A stretch of DNA of 64,000 nt from an uncultured Chloroflexus sp. (GCF_937129525.1 NZ_CAKZNK010000127.1:19577-83576), one strand, 5' to 3'. Shown: positions 1-9,832, counted from the first letter of the stretch. The notes: a model not told the origin generated them from the sequence alone. Numbers and translations: made by a program.

Positions 1-275
1 CCCCCGTTACGTTTGGGTTACGGGTTTCGCGTTTCGGGAAGGCACCCGACACACGTAACACGCAACACCGAACGCCGAGCGGAAATCGTCGTCGCGGCAA
101 CAACAGTTGCCCTGTGTGGGAGACGGCGTCGGGTGGGCTAGTGTGAGGCAGTATGGACGGCGCATACAACATACGCGCGATTCAGCGCTTCCCAAACTGC
201 ACACATGTACGCCGTGCGCGCGCAGGTTTGACCTGCTAACCGCGCGCGAGTGACGCTGCGCGTTCTCGCTCCCCC
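1..275. other. Left-edge stretch with no supportable gene
   Basis: No reading frame here looks like a protein: the only ones are short, Cys/Arg-rich and without family resemblance. The first 50 bases contain short imperfect direct repeats built on GTTTCGG/GTTACG. It is probably the tail of an intergenic region or the untranslated end of a transcript that finishes at the terminator just downstream. Confidence 0.4.
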
Positions 276-306
276 GGCCACTGCATCAGGTGCAGGGCCT
301 TTTTTA
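276..306 (+). terminator. Rho-independent terminator
   Basis: GGCC-A-CTGCA, a five-base loop, then TGCAG-GGCC forms a stem of nine pairs with one bulge and is followed directly by seven T residues on the plus strand. It probably ends a transcript that begins to the left of the window. Confidence 0.65.
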
Positions 307-495
307 ATCCCCTTGCGCTGAATCGCTACGCATCCATGGCGCGCTCACGGCCACCATTACCGGCCAGCGCAGCCATTGCACGCCTGTAATCGGCCCGCTC
401 GCGGTGGGGTGGGTCTTATCTTGCCTTGCTTTGCCTTGTCTTTCGCCTTGCGGGTTGTGGTTTCCCGCCTTGTACTAGGGAGGAATGTGGTACAG

Positions 496-2001
496 TTGAA
501 GACGCTAACCTTTGCCGACCTGATTGCACAGCAGACCGGCTTTGCCGGTGAGGGCCGCCTGACCGATTTCGTCAGCCGTTACGACGGCGAGCTCTATTTC
601 GGCGATCGTCTCAACTTAAACCGGCTGGCCCGCCAATACGGCGCGCCACTCGAAGTAGTCTACACACCGCAAATTACTACTCAGGTACAACGGATGCGCA
701 ACTGGGCCGAGCAGGCTCGCGCTATGACCGAATATCCGGCAGCCTTCCACTACGCATACGCCACCAAAGCCAACTTTGCCGCCGAGGCAGTGCAGACAGC
801 GCTGGCTGCCGGCGCCCACTATGAAACATCGGCAACAGCCGATCTGATTATTGCCCATGGCCTCTGGCGGCAAGGGATCCTGCCATCGGATCGCCTGATC
901 TGCTGCAACGGCTCAAAAGAGGCAGCTTACCGCGAAGCGATCCGCAATCTCCGTCTCGACGGTTGTGAAACGGTCATTCCGGTACTCGATGACCTGTCAG
1001 AACTGAACGATCTTCTGGCGACACCGGCGCCGCTCCAGTTTGGTGTGCGCGAGCGAGCCGCCGGCAATCGCGACGGTCGCCATCCCGGCAACGATCGCTT
1101 TGGCTTGACAATGACCGAAATCGAGCAGGCCGTCGAACGAATTGCCGACAGCCATCATTCGCTCGTGCTCTACCATGCAATGGTCGGCAGCCAGATCGAG
1201 GATGCAAACCACTTTCTCGCCACGCTCCGCGCGTCGATCGAACATTACTGCCGGCTCCGTCAGCGCGTGCCAACGCTACGCTACTTCAACTTTGGCGGCG
1301 GTATGCCTACCGCGGGCTACCAGTTGAGCTTCCATTTTGATTACCAGGGATTTCTCAGTCGATTGATGGCAACCATCCGCGACATTTGCGCCGAATACAA
1401 TGTGCCGGCGCCTGAATTGATCGGTGAATTTGGCCGCTATACGGTTGCCACGCATAGCGCATACCTGGTTGAGGTTGGATCGGTCAAAGCCGGCCAGCCC
1501 GGTCAACCTGACTGGTACCTGGTGAACGGATCGCTGATGGTCATGCTGCCTGACACCCTCTTCGTCAGCGGCCAGGAGTTTGTCATCCTGCCACTGACTG
1601 ACTGGGATCGACCGCTACGCCCGGTTCGGCTGGCCGGTCGCCGCACATGCGACAGTGACGACATCTACCCGCGCCCTGAACAAGAGCCACTGTGGCTTCC
1701 GGAGACCGAAGGCGGTCTTATTCTGGCAATCTTCGGGATTGGCGCATATCAGCAGATGATTGCCGGTCGCGGTGGGGCGCATCACTGCCTGACTCCGGAA
1801 GCGGCGCGCTTCATCATCGAAGAGCAGCAAGGGCGGCTCAATTCACGGTTCGTGCCACAGCAGGATCAAGCAACGATCATGCGCCTGCTCGGTTATCGAC
1901 CACAACCCACCGCGCTGCCGCTGCCATTCCGTCAACCAATGCGCTCTACCGTCTTGTCGGCTCGTCGTCGGCCACGCGCGCGCATTGCCGGTATCGCATA
2001 A
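496..2001 (+). CDS. PLP-dependent arginine/diaminopimelate decarboxylase-like protein (fold type III)
   Basis: About 501 aa. It belongs to the alanine-racemase-fold decarboxylases that remove CO2 from arginine, ornithine or diaminopimelate. The N-terminal TIM barrel contains YATKAN, whose Lys is the expected Schiff-base residue for PLP. Farther on are a FNFGGGMP phosphate-binding glycine loop and GEFGRY. The C-terminal beta domain has CDSDDIYPRP, matching the Cys-x-Asp substrate-site signature, and GAYQ. Overall it is nearest to biosynthetic arginine decarboxylases (SpeA-like), but substrate cannot be decided by eye and no agmatine-pathway gene is adjacent. The frame is open from 376, but the upstream 40 codons look non-native. 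GGGAGGA at 478-484 lies 11 bases before the TTG at 496; a GTG at 487 is the alternative. A perfect 13-bp hairpin follows the gene. Confidence 0.8.
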   Translation: MKTLTFADLIAQQTGFAGEGRLTDFVSRYDGELYFGDRLNLNRLARQYGAPLEVVYTPQITTQVQRMRNWAEQARAMTEYPAAFHYAYATKANFAAEAVQTALAAGAHYETSATADLIIAHGLWRQGILPSDRLICCNGSKEAAYREAIRNLRLDGCETVIPVLDDLSELNDLLATPAPLQFGVRERAAGNRDGRHPGNDRFGLTMTEIEQAVERIADSHHSLVLYHAMVGSQIEDANHFLATLRASIEHYCRLRQRVPTLRYFNFGGGMPTAGYQLSFHFDYQGFLSRLMATIRDICAEYNVPAPELIGEFGRYTVATHSAYLVEVGSVKAGQPGQPDWYLVNGSLMVMLPDTLFVSGQEFVILPLTDWDRPLRPVRLAGRRTCDSDDIYPRPEQEPLWLPETEGGLILAIFGIGAYQQMIAGRGGAHHCLTPEAARFIIEEQQGRLNSRFVPQQDQATIMRLLGYRPQPTALPLPFRQPMRSTVLSARRRPRARIAGIA

Positions 2002-2033
2002 GCGTAACGCTATCACCAATTATCAGGATAATG

Positions 2034-2062
2034 GCAGAGGCGACCAGTTTGGTCGCCTCTGC
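2034..2062 (+). terminator. Intrinsic hairpin after the decarboxylase gene
   Basis: A perfect 13-bp stem (GCAGAGGCGACCA with its complement) and a three-base loop, 32 bases after the stop codon. The downstream tract is only partly T-rich (TCTCAT), so termination efficiency is uncertain. Confidence 0.5.
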
Positions 2063-2252
2063 TCTCATCGATCTACGCAACTCCGGCACAGGTGGCTGAT
2101 AACAAACCAGACGAACGTGCCGCCAGACTCAGGAAACACGTTTTTAATCTTCTATCTATAGCCAAATCAAAGCAGCAAGTGGTACAATGAATATACTGTA
2201 ATCTGCAGGCCGTCGCGGTGTGCTCAACAGAATAACAAACAGGGAGTGCTCC

Positions 2253-2933
2253 ATGAATATTTTGGTCGTTGATGATGACATTCCTAGCGCCAAGCTTACC
2301 TCATACCTGCTTGAAGAGGCCGGCTATCGTGTCTTTCGCGCCCACGACGCCACCAGCATCTTACAGATGATCGAACAGCACAACCCCGACCTGATTTTGC
2401 TGGACATCATGATGCCCAAGATCGACGGCTTTGATGTCTGTCGGCAGATCCGACGCAACTCAGATGTGCCCATCATTTTCCTTTCAGCGCGATCGCAACT
2501 GCAAGATCGGGTCATGGGGCTACAAATTGGTGGTGACGATTATCTGGTCAAACCCTTCGAGCCATCAGAACTGCTGGCCCGGGTCGAGGCGGTATTGCGA
2601 CGGCGCAATGCTGATATGCTCAATACCTCAACCCGCTTGAGTCAGGGCAACATTACCCTCGATCCAGTTGAGCACAAAGTCCTCTTTACCGATGGGCGAG
2701 TTGTTGAGCTGACTCCACTAGAATTCCGCCTGCTCTACTACCTGATGAAAAACGCTGGCCGAATTTTGAACGTGACCCAAATTCTGAGCAAGGTCTGGGG
2801 TTACGACTACGAGGGCGAAAGCAATCTGGTCGCGGTCTACATTCGGCGTTTACGCACCAAAGTCGAAGAGGATCCCGATCATCCTCGTCATGTCATTACG
2901 GTACGCAACCTTGGGTATAAATTCGAGCCGTAG
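2253..2933 (+). CDS. OmpR/PhoB-family response regulator
   Basis: 226 aa. An N-terminal receiver domain has the acidic pocket in ILVVDDD, the phospho-acceptor Asp in LILLDIMMP (about residue 50), a Ser in IFLSAR and the conserved Lys in YLVKPFEP. The C-terminal winged-helix DNA-binding domain includes ELTPLEFRLLYYL and VWGYDYEGESNLVAVYIRRLR, typical of the OmpR/PhoB class. ATG 2253 is chosen because GGGAG lies seven bases ahead; the frame also opens at GTG 2220. The sensor kinase gene starts five bases after the stop, so the two form one transcript and almost certainly a cognate pair. The signal sensed is unknown. Confidence 0.92.
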   Translation: MNILVVDDDIPSAKLTSYLLEEAGYRVFRAHDATSILQMIEQHNPDLILLDIMMPKIDGFDVCRQIRRNSDVPIIFLSARSQLQDRVMGLQIGGDDYLVKPFEPSELLARVEAVLRRRNADMLNTSTRLSQGNITLDPVEHKVLFTDGRVVELTPLEFRLLYYLMKNAGRILNVTQILSKVWGYDYEGESNLVAVYIRRLRTKVEEDPDHPRHVITVRNLGYKFEP

Positions 2934-2938
2934 AAGAA

Positions 2939-5095
2939 GTGCCAGCCATTGTTATGCGCCCTAACTCCGAGCGACTGCAAACTATTATTCGTCGCCTGTT
3001 ACCGTTACCGGCGCTAGGACTCGTCTGGACTCTCACCCAACTCAAGCCAGAGCCTCTCATCTGGGGGGGGCTACTTGTCTACGCTTCGGTAAACATCGGC
3101 CTGCTCTTCTTCCTGCGCCGGTTTCCAAACAAAGGCCATCAGCTCTTGACTGGCGCAGGGTTGAGCGACCTGGTTGCTATCGTCTGGTGTCTCATCGTCG
3201 CCGATTTGAGTCCCGCCATCATCGCTATTCAAGGTATCAGCGCCCTGCGCGCCTGGCGCTACCGCTTCATTTCGCACTGGTTGGCGCTCATACCGGCGCT
3301 AAGCGGATTTATCCCTGTGCTTGATCAGGCGCCGTTATTCCCCACAACTGCATCATTCCAGGTTGGCCAGTTGGTCGAACTTGGCGGTCTCTCCCTCAGC
3401 ATTGTTGTGATCATAACTCTCATTATGCTCGGCGATCGGCGTAATCAGGCAGCGCGGGAATGGCGCGCGCGCTATGACAACGTTCGCCGTGAGCAGAAAG
3501 AACAGGTTGCCAGTCTCGAAGCTTCAAACAATGACCTGCGTGATCGCCTGCGTCGCATGGAAGCGCTGGGCGAAAGTCTGCGCGCCATCAACAGTTCACT
3601 AAGCCTTGATGATGTCTTGCGCCAGATCCTTGACTCGCTGACCAACATGCTGGGGGTGCAACGAATTGACAACGCTGCGCTTACACTCATTCACGGCACG
3701 GAACTTGAGCATCGACTGTTGCGCGACAACCCAAACGCTTCTGAGTGGGCAACAACGCTCGGCCACGCGGTGATGAACAGCGGTCGCGCGATCCTCCTGG
3801 ACAATTATGAGATTGGACAACGACCAGAATGGAATACACTGGCGCGCGCTCACATTAGCGCTGCGCTCAGTGTTCCGTTATTCGATCCCGACCAGGAAGG
3901 AGCCGCGCGAGGCGCATTGAGCGTAGTAAGCCGCCAGAAAGAGGTATTCTCACCCGCGGAAGAGCGCTACCTGACCTCGTTTAGCATCCAGGCGATGATT
4001 GCCATCCGCAATGCTGAGCTGCACGTACAATTACAGCGGCAACAGGCAATGCTCAGCGCTGTGCTCAACGATATGGCTGATGGCCTGATTATTTACGACG
4101 AACAGGGTTTACCATATCTCGATAACGCAAGCGCGCGCCAGGCGCTCGCGCGCAGCGCAGCTCATAATGGCACGCTGGCGACAAAACTGGCCGAGATAGC
4201 CGCCAGCCTCTATCAGGAGGCGCATACGATCAGCCGTGAAGTAGCTGACAATGATGGTGAACATGCACGGTACTACCGAATTCACGGCTCGCTGGTCAAT
4301 GCCCCGTTAGACACGCGACTGGCGGTGCTCGTATTGCACGATATTACCGACCAAATAGCGCAAGAACAGCAACGGCGCGAATTTATCGCGAAAGTTGCGC
4401 ATGAATTGAACAATCCGATCCATACATTGATAGGTTTCCTGGAAATCGTATTCAACGAAAAATTAGGTCCACTCAACGACCAGCAAATCGAGTTTTTACG
4501 TGAGGCTAGCCATAGCGCTCGTAAACTGAACAGACGGATCAAGGAATTGATCGACTTTAACCGCTCTGAAAGCGGCCAGCTCCGACTCAATCTGACCAGA
4601 GCTAATGTGATCGACGTTATCATCTCGACCTGTAGCCAGCAGCGGCATCAGGTCAAAGAGCGCGAAATCGGATTGGAATACAATCTTCCTCCAGAGTTGC
4701 CCGATATTTTCATCGATGAAGAACGTATCGGCCAGGTGCTGACAAACCTGATCGAAAATGCCGCGAAAGCCACGCCACCCGGCGGCAGGATTACCGTTAG
4801 TGCTGAATTGCGCGAACAAAGTATCTATGTTCATGTGACCGATACCGGTAGCGGAATTCCGCCTGAACAGATCGAGAGAGTGTTTAAACCGTTCTACCGC
4901 TTAGACAATGGTCGGCCATCCTCTCGATCACATCCCGGTTTGGGGCTTGGTCTGGCTATCTGCAAGCAATTCGTCGAAGCCCACAACGGTACGATCTGGA
5001 TCGAGTACAGTGAACCTGGAAAAGGAACGCGCTTTTCGTTCTCGTTGCCGCTCCAACCTGAAACCAAATCTATGACCCAAGACACAACAGTGTAA
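2939..5095 (+). CDS. Membrane histidine kinase with GAF and PAS-like regions
   Basis: 718 aa. Residues 15-170 hold about five hydrophobic segments, followed by a coiled stretch around 175-215. A GAF domain (about 220-360, including ALSVPLFDPDQEGAARGALSVVSR) and a PAS-like segment (about 365-470) come before the kinase core. The HisKA box is FIAKVAHELNNPIHTLIGF, with the phospho-acceptor His. The ATPase domain shows the N box (NLIENAAKA), G1 (DTGSGIPPEQ), F (FKPFYR) and G2 (GLGLGLAICKQFV). It starts at GTG 2939 or ATG 2954, right behind the response regulator gene, so it is the likely partner kinase acting at the inner membrane. Ligand is not predictable. Confidence 0.9.
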   Translation: MPAIVMRPNSERLQTIIRRLLPLPALGLVWTLTQLKPEPLIWGGLLVYASVNIGLLFFLRRFPNKGHQLLTGAGLSDLVAIVWCLIVADLSPAIIAIQGISALRAWRYRFISHWLALIPALSGFIPVLDQAPLFPTTASFQVGQLVELGGLSLSIVVIITLIMLGDRRNQAAREWRARYDNVRREQKEQVASLEASNNDLRDRLRRMEALGESLRAINSSLSLDDVLRQILDSLTNMLGVQRIDNAALTLIHGTELEHRLLRDNPNASEWATTLGHAVMNSGRAILLDNYEIGQRPEWNTLARAHISAALSVPLFDPDQEGAARGALSVVSRQKEVFSPAEERYLTSFSIQAMIAIRNAELHVQLQRQQAMLSAVLNDMADGLIIYDEQGLPYLDNASARQALARSAAHNGTLATKLAEIAASLYQEAHTISREVADNDGEHARYYRIHGSLVNAPLDTRLAVLVLHDITDQIAQEQQRREFIAKVAHELNNPIHTLIGFLEIVFNEKLGPLNDQQIEFLREASHSARKLNRRIKELIDFNRSESGQLRLNLTRANVIDVIISTCSQQRHQVKEREIGLEYNLPPELPDIFIDEERIGQVLTNLIENAAKATPPGGRITVSAELREQSIYVHVTDTGSGIPPEQIERVFKPFYRLDNGRPSSRSHPGLGLGLAICKQFVEAHNGTIWIEYSEPGKGTRFSFSLPLQPETKSMTQDTTV

Positions 5096-5233
5096 TATCA
5101 TTGATTGATGTTGCTGACAAACTCTTCACGTTCATCATAGCGGGAATATGCTACACTTCAGAATACAGCACTCTTGCCATCCGCAACCAGGCGTTATCGA
5201 CAACTGAATGATCCGATTATAGTTGGGGAAACT

Positions 5234-6310
5234 GTGAAGATTGCGATTATTACCCTACCCGGCAAACATGATCGCCATCTGCCACCACTGACGATGGCCT
5301 ATGTTGCGGCGCTCCTTGAACAACGTCGCGCAATTGTGCGCATTTATGATTGTGCCCTTGATCCGCAGGGGAATTGGGAAGATATTCATCGCCGCTTGCA
5401 GACGTTCCAACCGCAGCGCGTGATTATTGCCGGTGAAACCAGTAACGAGATCGAGCAGGCGGTTATCCAGATTCATCAGACTCACCCCGAAATCTTGCCG
5501 ATCTTGACCCGTCGCAGCGGCAGCGAAGCTTTCTCGGTTGCAACCAGTGTATTGGCCTGGTTTGACAACGCCTTTCATCTGCCGGCGCCATCTCACGAAG
5601 AGTTACCCTACCCTTCTCGCCACCTGTTAACGCTCGAGCAGTACGAACTACGCGCGCCGGGTGGTGAAATCCAGACCCCGGTAGTGGCGGGATGGCGGTG
5701 GCAGGGTCGGTGGTTGATGCGCCAGCCTCGCTTGATCGGGCAAGAGATTCGCGCGTTGACTGAAGAGGTAGGGATCCGTCATATCCTGTTTTACGAACCA
5801 GAACTCACTCACGATGAGGCCTGGTTCGATGAGTTGCTCTACTACCTGATCGGCGCAAACCTGAATGTGAAATGGCAAGCCGGCGTTGCGATTGATCGCC
5901 TGCACAGTGAACGGATTCCGCGACTGGCACAAGCCGGTTGTGAAGCCATATCCTTTACCCTATCAGCGATCAGCGTGTTTGAATCGGCCAGCAGCCGCGA
6001 GCGAGCGCGCAAAATAATTGCCAGCGCGCGCGAACACGGCATCTATACGCGGGCCACGGTTGCGCTTGAACCGCCCTACGAATCGATTAACCGTCTGGTT
6101 GATGTCGCCGCCACCCTCGGCCTCGATGATGTTTCTTTCACCCTTATGCAGACCCTGCGCGTTGGCGACAACGAACAACAGATTCAAAACCACGCGCGCC
6201 AGCGCTACCAGGAAGGGCGCGCGCGTCAGCGCCTGATCGAACGATTTGGCCCGGCGTTAGGTGGTTTACTCTGGCAATTACGCGCCGAGCATCTGGCTGA
6301 AGACGAATAG
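5234..6310 (+). CDS. B12-binding/radical-SAM-like protein lacking cluster cysteines
   Basis: 358 aa from GTG 5234 (GGGGAA just upstream; the frame is open from 5174). The first ~130 residues follow the pattern of B12-binding Rossmann domains that precede radical-SAM barrels (IAIITLPGKHDRHLPPLTMAYVAALLEQ...YDCA). Residues ~150-330 look like a radical-SAM TIM barrel (PELTHDEAWFDELLYYLI, RIPRLAQAGCEAISF, ARKIIASAREHGI). The position where family members carry CxxxCxxC reads AGWRWQGRWLMRQ, with no cysteines, so it cannot hold the usual [4Fe-4S] cluster there. No substrate can be named. The gene ends two bases before the convergent end of nadC. Confidence 0.6.
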   Translation: MKIAIITLPGKHDRHLPPLTMAYVAALLEQRRAIVRIYDCALDPQGNWEDIHRRLQTFQPQRVIIAGETSNEIEQAVIQIHQTHPEILPILTRRSGSEAFSVATSVLAWFDNAFHLPAPSHEELPYPSRHLLTLEQYELRAPGGEIQTPVVAGWRWQGRWLMRQPRLIGQEIRALTEEVGIRHILFYEPELTHDEAWFDELLYYLIGANLNVKWQAGVAIDRLHSERIPRLAQAGCEAISFTLSAISVFESASSRERARKIIASAREHGIYTRATVALEPPYESINRLVDVAATLGLDDVSFTLMQTLRVGDNEQQIQNHARQRYQEGRARQRLIERFGPALGGLLWQLRAEHLAEDE

Positions 6311-6312
6311 CG

Positions 6313-7164
6313 CTATCCTGCCCAATCGAGACCAATATCGAGCGCCTGCACCGAATGGGTAAGCGCCCCCACCGAGATGTAATCAACGCCGGTTTCAGCA
6401 ATGGCGCGCACTGTTTGCAGATTCACGCCGCCGCTCGCTTCAGTTTTGGCCCTCCCGGCTACCGCCTGCACCGCCGCTCGCAATTGATCGAGCGGCATAT
6501 TGTCAAGCAAAATCAGGTCAGCCCCTGCTTCCGCCGCACTGATGGCGGCTGCAACACTCTCAACTTCCACTTCCAATCGCACCATTGGGCCAAGCTGCGC
6601 GCGCGCGCGCGCAATTGCTGCCGGCAGGTCGATCCCTTCTGCTGCCAGAATGGCCAGATGGTTGTCTTTGAGCATGACTCCATCGTACAACCCAAACCGG
6701 TGATTGCGACCACCACCCATGCGCACGGCATACTTTTCTAACGCGCGCAGACCGGGCGTTGTTTTGCGCGTATCGAGGATCTGCGCCCGCGTGCCGGCAA
6801 CGGCAGCCACATATTGCGCGGTCATTGTGGCAATCCCACTGAGCCGTTGCAACAGATTGAGCGCCACGCGCTCACCGGTGAGGATGTGGCGAGCAGAACC
6901 GCTCACCGTGGCGATGATAGCGCCGGCAGCCACGGCGGCGCCATCCTGAACGTGAAAGACGACCTGAAGCGCAGGATCGAGGTGGTGGAAGACGGCTTCC
7001 AGCACCGGCAAGCCGGCAATCACACCGGCGGCGCGAGTCACAACATGGGCAGTAGCCCGGGCCGTCACCGGAATAACGGCCAGAGTCGTCAAATCGCCGC
7101 TACCGATGTCTTCGGCGAGTGCATGAGCGACGACCGTATCGATGAGGTGGCGGGGAAGATCCAT
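6313..7164 (-). CDS. nadC: Nicotinate-nucleotide pyrophosphorylase (quinolinate phosphoribosyltransferase)
   Basis: 283 aa. It converts quinolinate and PRPP to nicotinate mononucleotide plus CO2, the third step of de novo NAD synthesis. Family signatures are AEDIGSGDLTT near the N-terminus, ILDTRKTTPGLRALEKYAVRMGGG with the basic quinolinate/PRPP residues, HRFGLYDGVMLKDNH, and LILLDNM plus EASGGVN toward the C-terminus. ATG at 7164 is chosen because GAGGAGT precedes it by about five bases; the frame is open to 7269, but that extension overlaps nadB. It is the third gene of nadA-nadB-nadC, 17 bases after nadB. Confidence 0.96.
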   Translation of the reverse strand: MDLPRHLIDTVVAHALAEDIGSGDLTTLAVIPVTARATAHVVTRAAGVIAGLPVLEAVFHHLDPALQVVFHVQDGAAVAAGAIIATVSGSARHILTGERVALNLLQRLSGIATMTAQYVAAVAGTRAQILDTRKTTPGLRALEKYAVRMGGGRNHRFGLYDGVMLKDNHLAILAAEGIDLPAAIARARAQLGPMVRLEVEVESVAAAISAAEAGADLILLDNMPLDQLRAAVQAVAGRAKTEASGGVNLQTVRAIAETGVDYISVGALTHSVQALDIGLDWAG

Positions 7165-7181
7165 CACATGACTCCTCAAAC

Positions 7182-8807
7182 TTAATCTGCGGCGAGCGTC
7201 ACTGCCAGCGCAATCGTCGGCGTAAAGAAGGGAGCGGCATTGCGGCGCAGGATGATGTGTTTTTGCCATTCATCACTGGGCTGCGGGTAATCTTGCCGGA
7301 AATGTCCGCCGCGACTCTCAGTGCGGATCAGGGCCGACGCCACAATCAAGCGGGCAGTAAGGGCAGCATTGACAGCGGTGAGCGCCTTCGGATCGCCAGG
7401 ATCGGCGCTGACCGGCCAGTGCGCAAGCGTCTCCAGCGCGACATACAGGCCATCGCCGTGGCGCAACGGTCCGGCAGCCTGCATAACGGTAGCCAGCGCC
7501 GCGCGCCAGTTGACCGGTGGCGGCGCCGAGACCGGCGCGACCGGCAACGGATCGGGTTCCGGCACAGCGCACCCGCACCCGGCTGTCGCGGCTTCGCCAG
7601 CCCGTCGCCCAAAGACGAGACACTCGAGCAGCGAATTGCTCGCCAGCCGGTTAGCGCCATGAACGCCAGTACAGGCAACCTCACCGGCAGCAAAGAGACC
7701 GGGAAGACTGGTTGCGCCGTTTAGATCGGTGCGCACTCCCCCCATGAGATAATGCGCTGCCGGCGCCACCGGGATCGATTGGTAAACCGGGTCAAGACCA
7801 TCAGCGCGCAGACGGGCACAGATGGTTGGGAAATGGCGCTCGATGAGATCGGGCGGAAGGTGAGACAGGTACAGCAAGACGTGATCGCAACCTTCAGCCT
7901 GCATTGCAGCTACGATGCCACGGGTAACAATATCGCGGGGCGCCAGCTCGGCGCGCGGATCGTAGTCTGGCATGAAACGGCGACCGGCAGGTGTGTAAAG
8001 CAAGCCCCCTTCACCACGAGCTGCTTCGGTGATGAGAAAGCCTTGCCCGTCACGAGTGCGGTAGACTGTGGGATGAAACTGAACAAACTCCATGTCGGCA
8101 ACTTCGGCGCCAGCGCGGTACGCCATCGCGATCCCTTCACCCAACGCTACCGGCTGATTGCTGGTCAAACCGTACAACGCACCAGCGCCACCACTTGCCA
8201 GCACTGTCGCTGCGGCCAGTACCCGCAACCAGGAGCCATCGGCCAGGCGCGCCAGAGCGCCCACCACCCGCTCGCCGGCAGTCAGCAATTCAACCGCCTG
8301 CGCCTGCTCACGGATGGTAATCAGCGGCGTCTTGCGCACCCGCTCGATCAAGACCCGCGTCACTGCCCAACCGGTGGCATCGCCAACATGAACGATGCGC
8401 CGGCGCGAATGGCCGCCTTCCAGACCCAGCGCAAACCGATCAGACTCGCGTTCGAAGGGCACGCCGAGTTCAACCAGATCCCGCATCAAAGCCGGCGCTT
8501 CGTGGGCGAGCGTAGCAACCGCTGCCGGATCGCACAGGCCGGCGCCAGCGACGAGAGTATCGGCAATGTGCGCCCCCGGTGAGTCGGCAGGATCAAGCGC
8601 GGCGGCGATACCGCCTTGCGCCCACGCAGAATTGCTTTCGGGCAATGAACCACGCGCCAGCATCAGCACGCGCGCGCCGCGCGCTGCCGCCGCTAATGCC
8701 GCCGTTAAACCGGCCACACCAGCGCCGATCACGAGCACATCAGTGCGTCGAACACGAGCCGGTGGAATAGATTGCAAAATGCTCCGCAAAGCAGGAAGCG
8801 ACTCCAT
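7182..8807 (-). CDS. nadB: L-aspartate oxidase
   Basis: 541 aa flavoprotein that oxidises L-aspartate to iminoaspartate for quinolinate synthase. The N-terminal FAD motif is VLVIGAGVAGLTAALAAA. Further hallmarks of the succinate dehydrogenase/fumarate reductase family are NSAWAQGGIAAA, HSRRRIVHVGDATG, MEFVQFHPT, ITEAARGEGG and the C-terminal FAD contact GEVACTGVHGANRLASNSLLECLVFGRRAG. The length is usual for the family. GGAG lies about nine bases ahead of ATG 8807. It is the middle gene of the operon, 53 bases after nadA. Confidence 0.96.
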   Translation of the reverse strand: MESLPALRSILQSIPPARVRRTDVLVIGAGVAGLTAALAAAARGARVLMLARGSLPESNSAWAQGGIAAALDPADSPGAHIADTLVAGAGLCDPAAVATLAHEAPALMRDLVELGVPFERESDRFALGLEGGHSRRRIVHVGDATGWAVTRVLIERVRKTPLITIREQAQAVELLTAGERVVGALARLADGSWLRVLAAATVLASGGAGALYGLTSNQPVALGEGIAMAYRAGAEVADMEFVQFHPTVYRTRDGQGFLITEAARGEGGLLYTPAGRRFMPDYDPRAELAPRDIVTRGIVAAMQAEGCDHVLLYLSHLPPDLIERHFPTICARLRADGLDPVYQSIPVAPAAHYLMGGVRTDLNGATSLPGLFAAGEVACTGVHGANRLASNSLLECLVFGRRAGEAATAGCGCAVPEPDPLPVAPVSAPPPVNWRAALATVMQAAGPLRHGDGLYVALETLAHWPVSADPGDPKALTAVNAALTARLIVASALIRTESRGGHFRQDYPQPSDEWQKHIILRRNAAPFFTPTIALAVTLAAD

Positions 8808-8860
8808 AATATAATCTCCGGCAAGCGAGATGGTACACGGTACGCCATGAAGTGGGCAAT

Positions 8861-9832
8861 TTACAAGGCCAGCATCCGCTCAATCGCCACCCGCGCCCGT
8901 TCGGCAATCTCGGTGGGAACGGTGACCGGTTCGCGCAAATCGCGCAAGCTATTGCGTACCTTCTCAAGCGTGATCATCTTCATGTAGCGGCAACTGATCG
9001 ACTCATCGATTGGCACAAACTGCTTGTCAGGATTGGCCTTGCGCATGCGGTGAAGAACGCCGATCTCGGTCGCGACGACAAAACGGCTCGCGGATGAGCG
9101 ATTGACATGCGAAATCATGCCCTCGGTCGAGAGAATATACGTGTCACGGCTATCAATCGCGCCGCGGGCCACATAATCCATTGCGCTACTCACACACCCA
9201 CATTCCGGGTGAATCAGAAACTCGGCATCAGGCATAGCTGCCCGTTTCTGTTCGATCATCGCCGGACGAATGGCAGCGTGAACGTGGCATTCACCGGCCC
9301 AAATCTTGAGAGACCGCCCCGTCTTCTGGCGCAAATAGCTACCGAGAAACATATCGGGCAAAAACAGAATCGTCTGGTCAGCCGGAATAGCGTTGATCAC
9401 CCGCTCGGCATTGCCCGACGTGCAGCAATAATCGCTCTCGGCTTTGACAGCGGCGCTGGTATTCACGTAGCTCACCACCACTGCGCCGGGATTGGCTGCT
9501 TTCCATGCCCGCAATTGTTCGACGGTTATCGAGTCGGCCAGCGAGCATCCGGCATTGGAATCAGGGATCAGCACTATGCGCTGGGGGTTGAGGATCGCCG
9601 CCGTTTCGGCCATAAAGTAGACGCCGCAGACCACGATCACATCGGCTTCAGCGCGCGCCGCGGCCTGGGCCATCCCTAACGAATCGCCGACATAATCGGC
9701 AATCTCCTGGATTTCGCCGTATTCGTAGTTGTGGGCCAGAATGATGGCATTGCGCTGACGACGTAATTCGTTAATCTCAGCAATCAGATCGGCAGCCGTT
9801 GCGCCGGTAGATTCGGAGAGTTGGGCGACCAT
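8861..9832 (-). CDS. nadA: Quinolinate synthase A
   Basis: 323 aa. It condenses iminoaspartate with dihydroxyacetone phosphate to quinolinate using an oxygen-sensitive [4Fe-4S] cluster. Expected cysteines occur in VVCGVYFMAE, DYCCTSGNAERV and IHPECGCVSSAMD, and NHAYEYGEIQEIADYVGDS-like sequence (AHNYEYGEIQEIADYV) marks the N-terminal third. It is the first gene of the NAD operon. Upstream are a near-consensus promoter and a palindromic site inside the transcribed leader, suggesting repression that responds to NAD status. Confidence 0.96.
   Translation of the reverse strand: MVAQLSESTGATAADLIAEINELRRQRNAIILAHNYEYGEIQEIADYVGDSLGMAQAAARAEADVIVVCGVYFMAETAAILNPQRIVLIPDSNAGCSLADSITVEQLRAWKAANPGAVVVSYVNTSAAVKAESDYCCTSGNAERVINAIPADQTILFLPDMFLGSYLRQKTGRSLKIWAGECHVHAAIRPAMIEQKRAAMPDAEFLIHPECGCVSSAMDYVARGAIDSRDTYILSTEGMISHVNRSSASRFVVATEIGVLHRMRKANPDKQFVPIDESISCRYMKMITLEKVRNSLRDLREPVTVPTEIAERARVAIERMLAL

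Noticed and set aside
1..275. Structured RNA (tmRNA, RNase P, SRP RNA) before the terminator at 276
   Set aside because: None of the conserved core sequences of these RNAs could be seen.
7752..8582. 276-codon frame opposite nadB
   Set aside because: Shadow frame; nadB is certain by motif and operon context.
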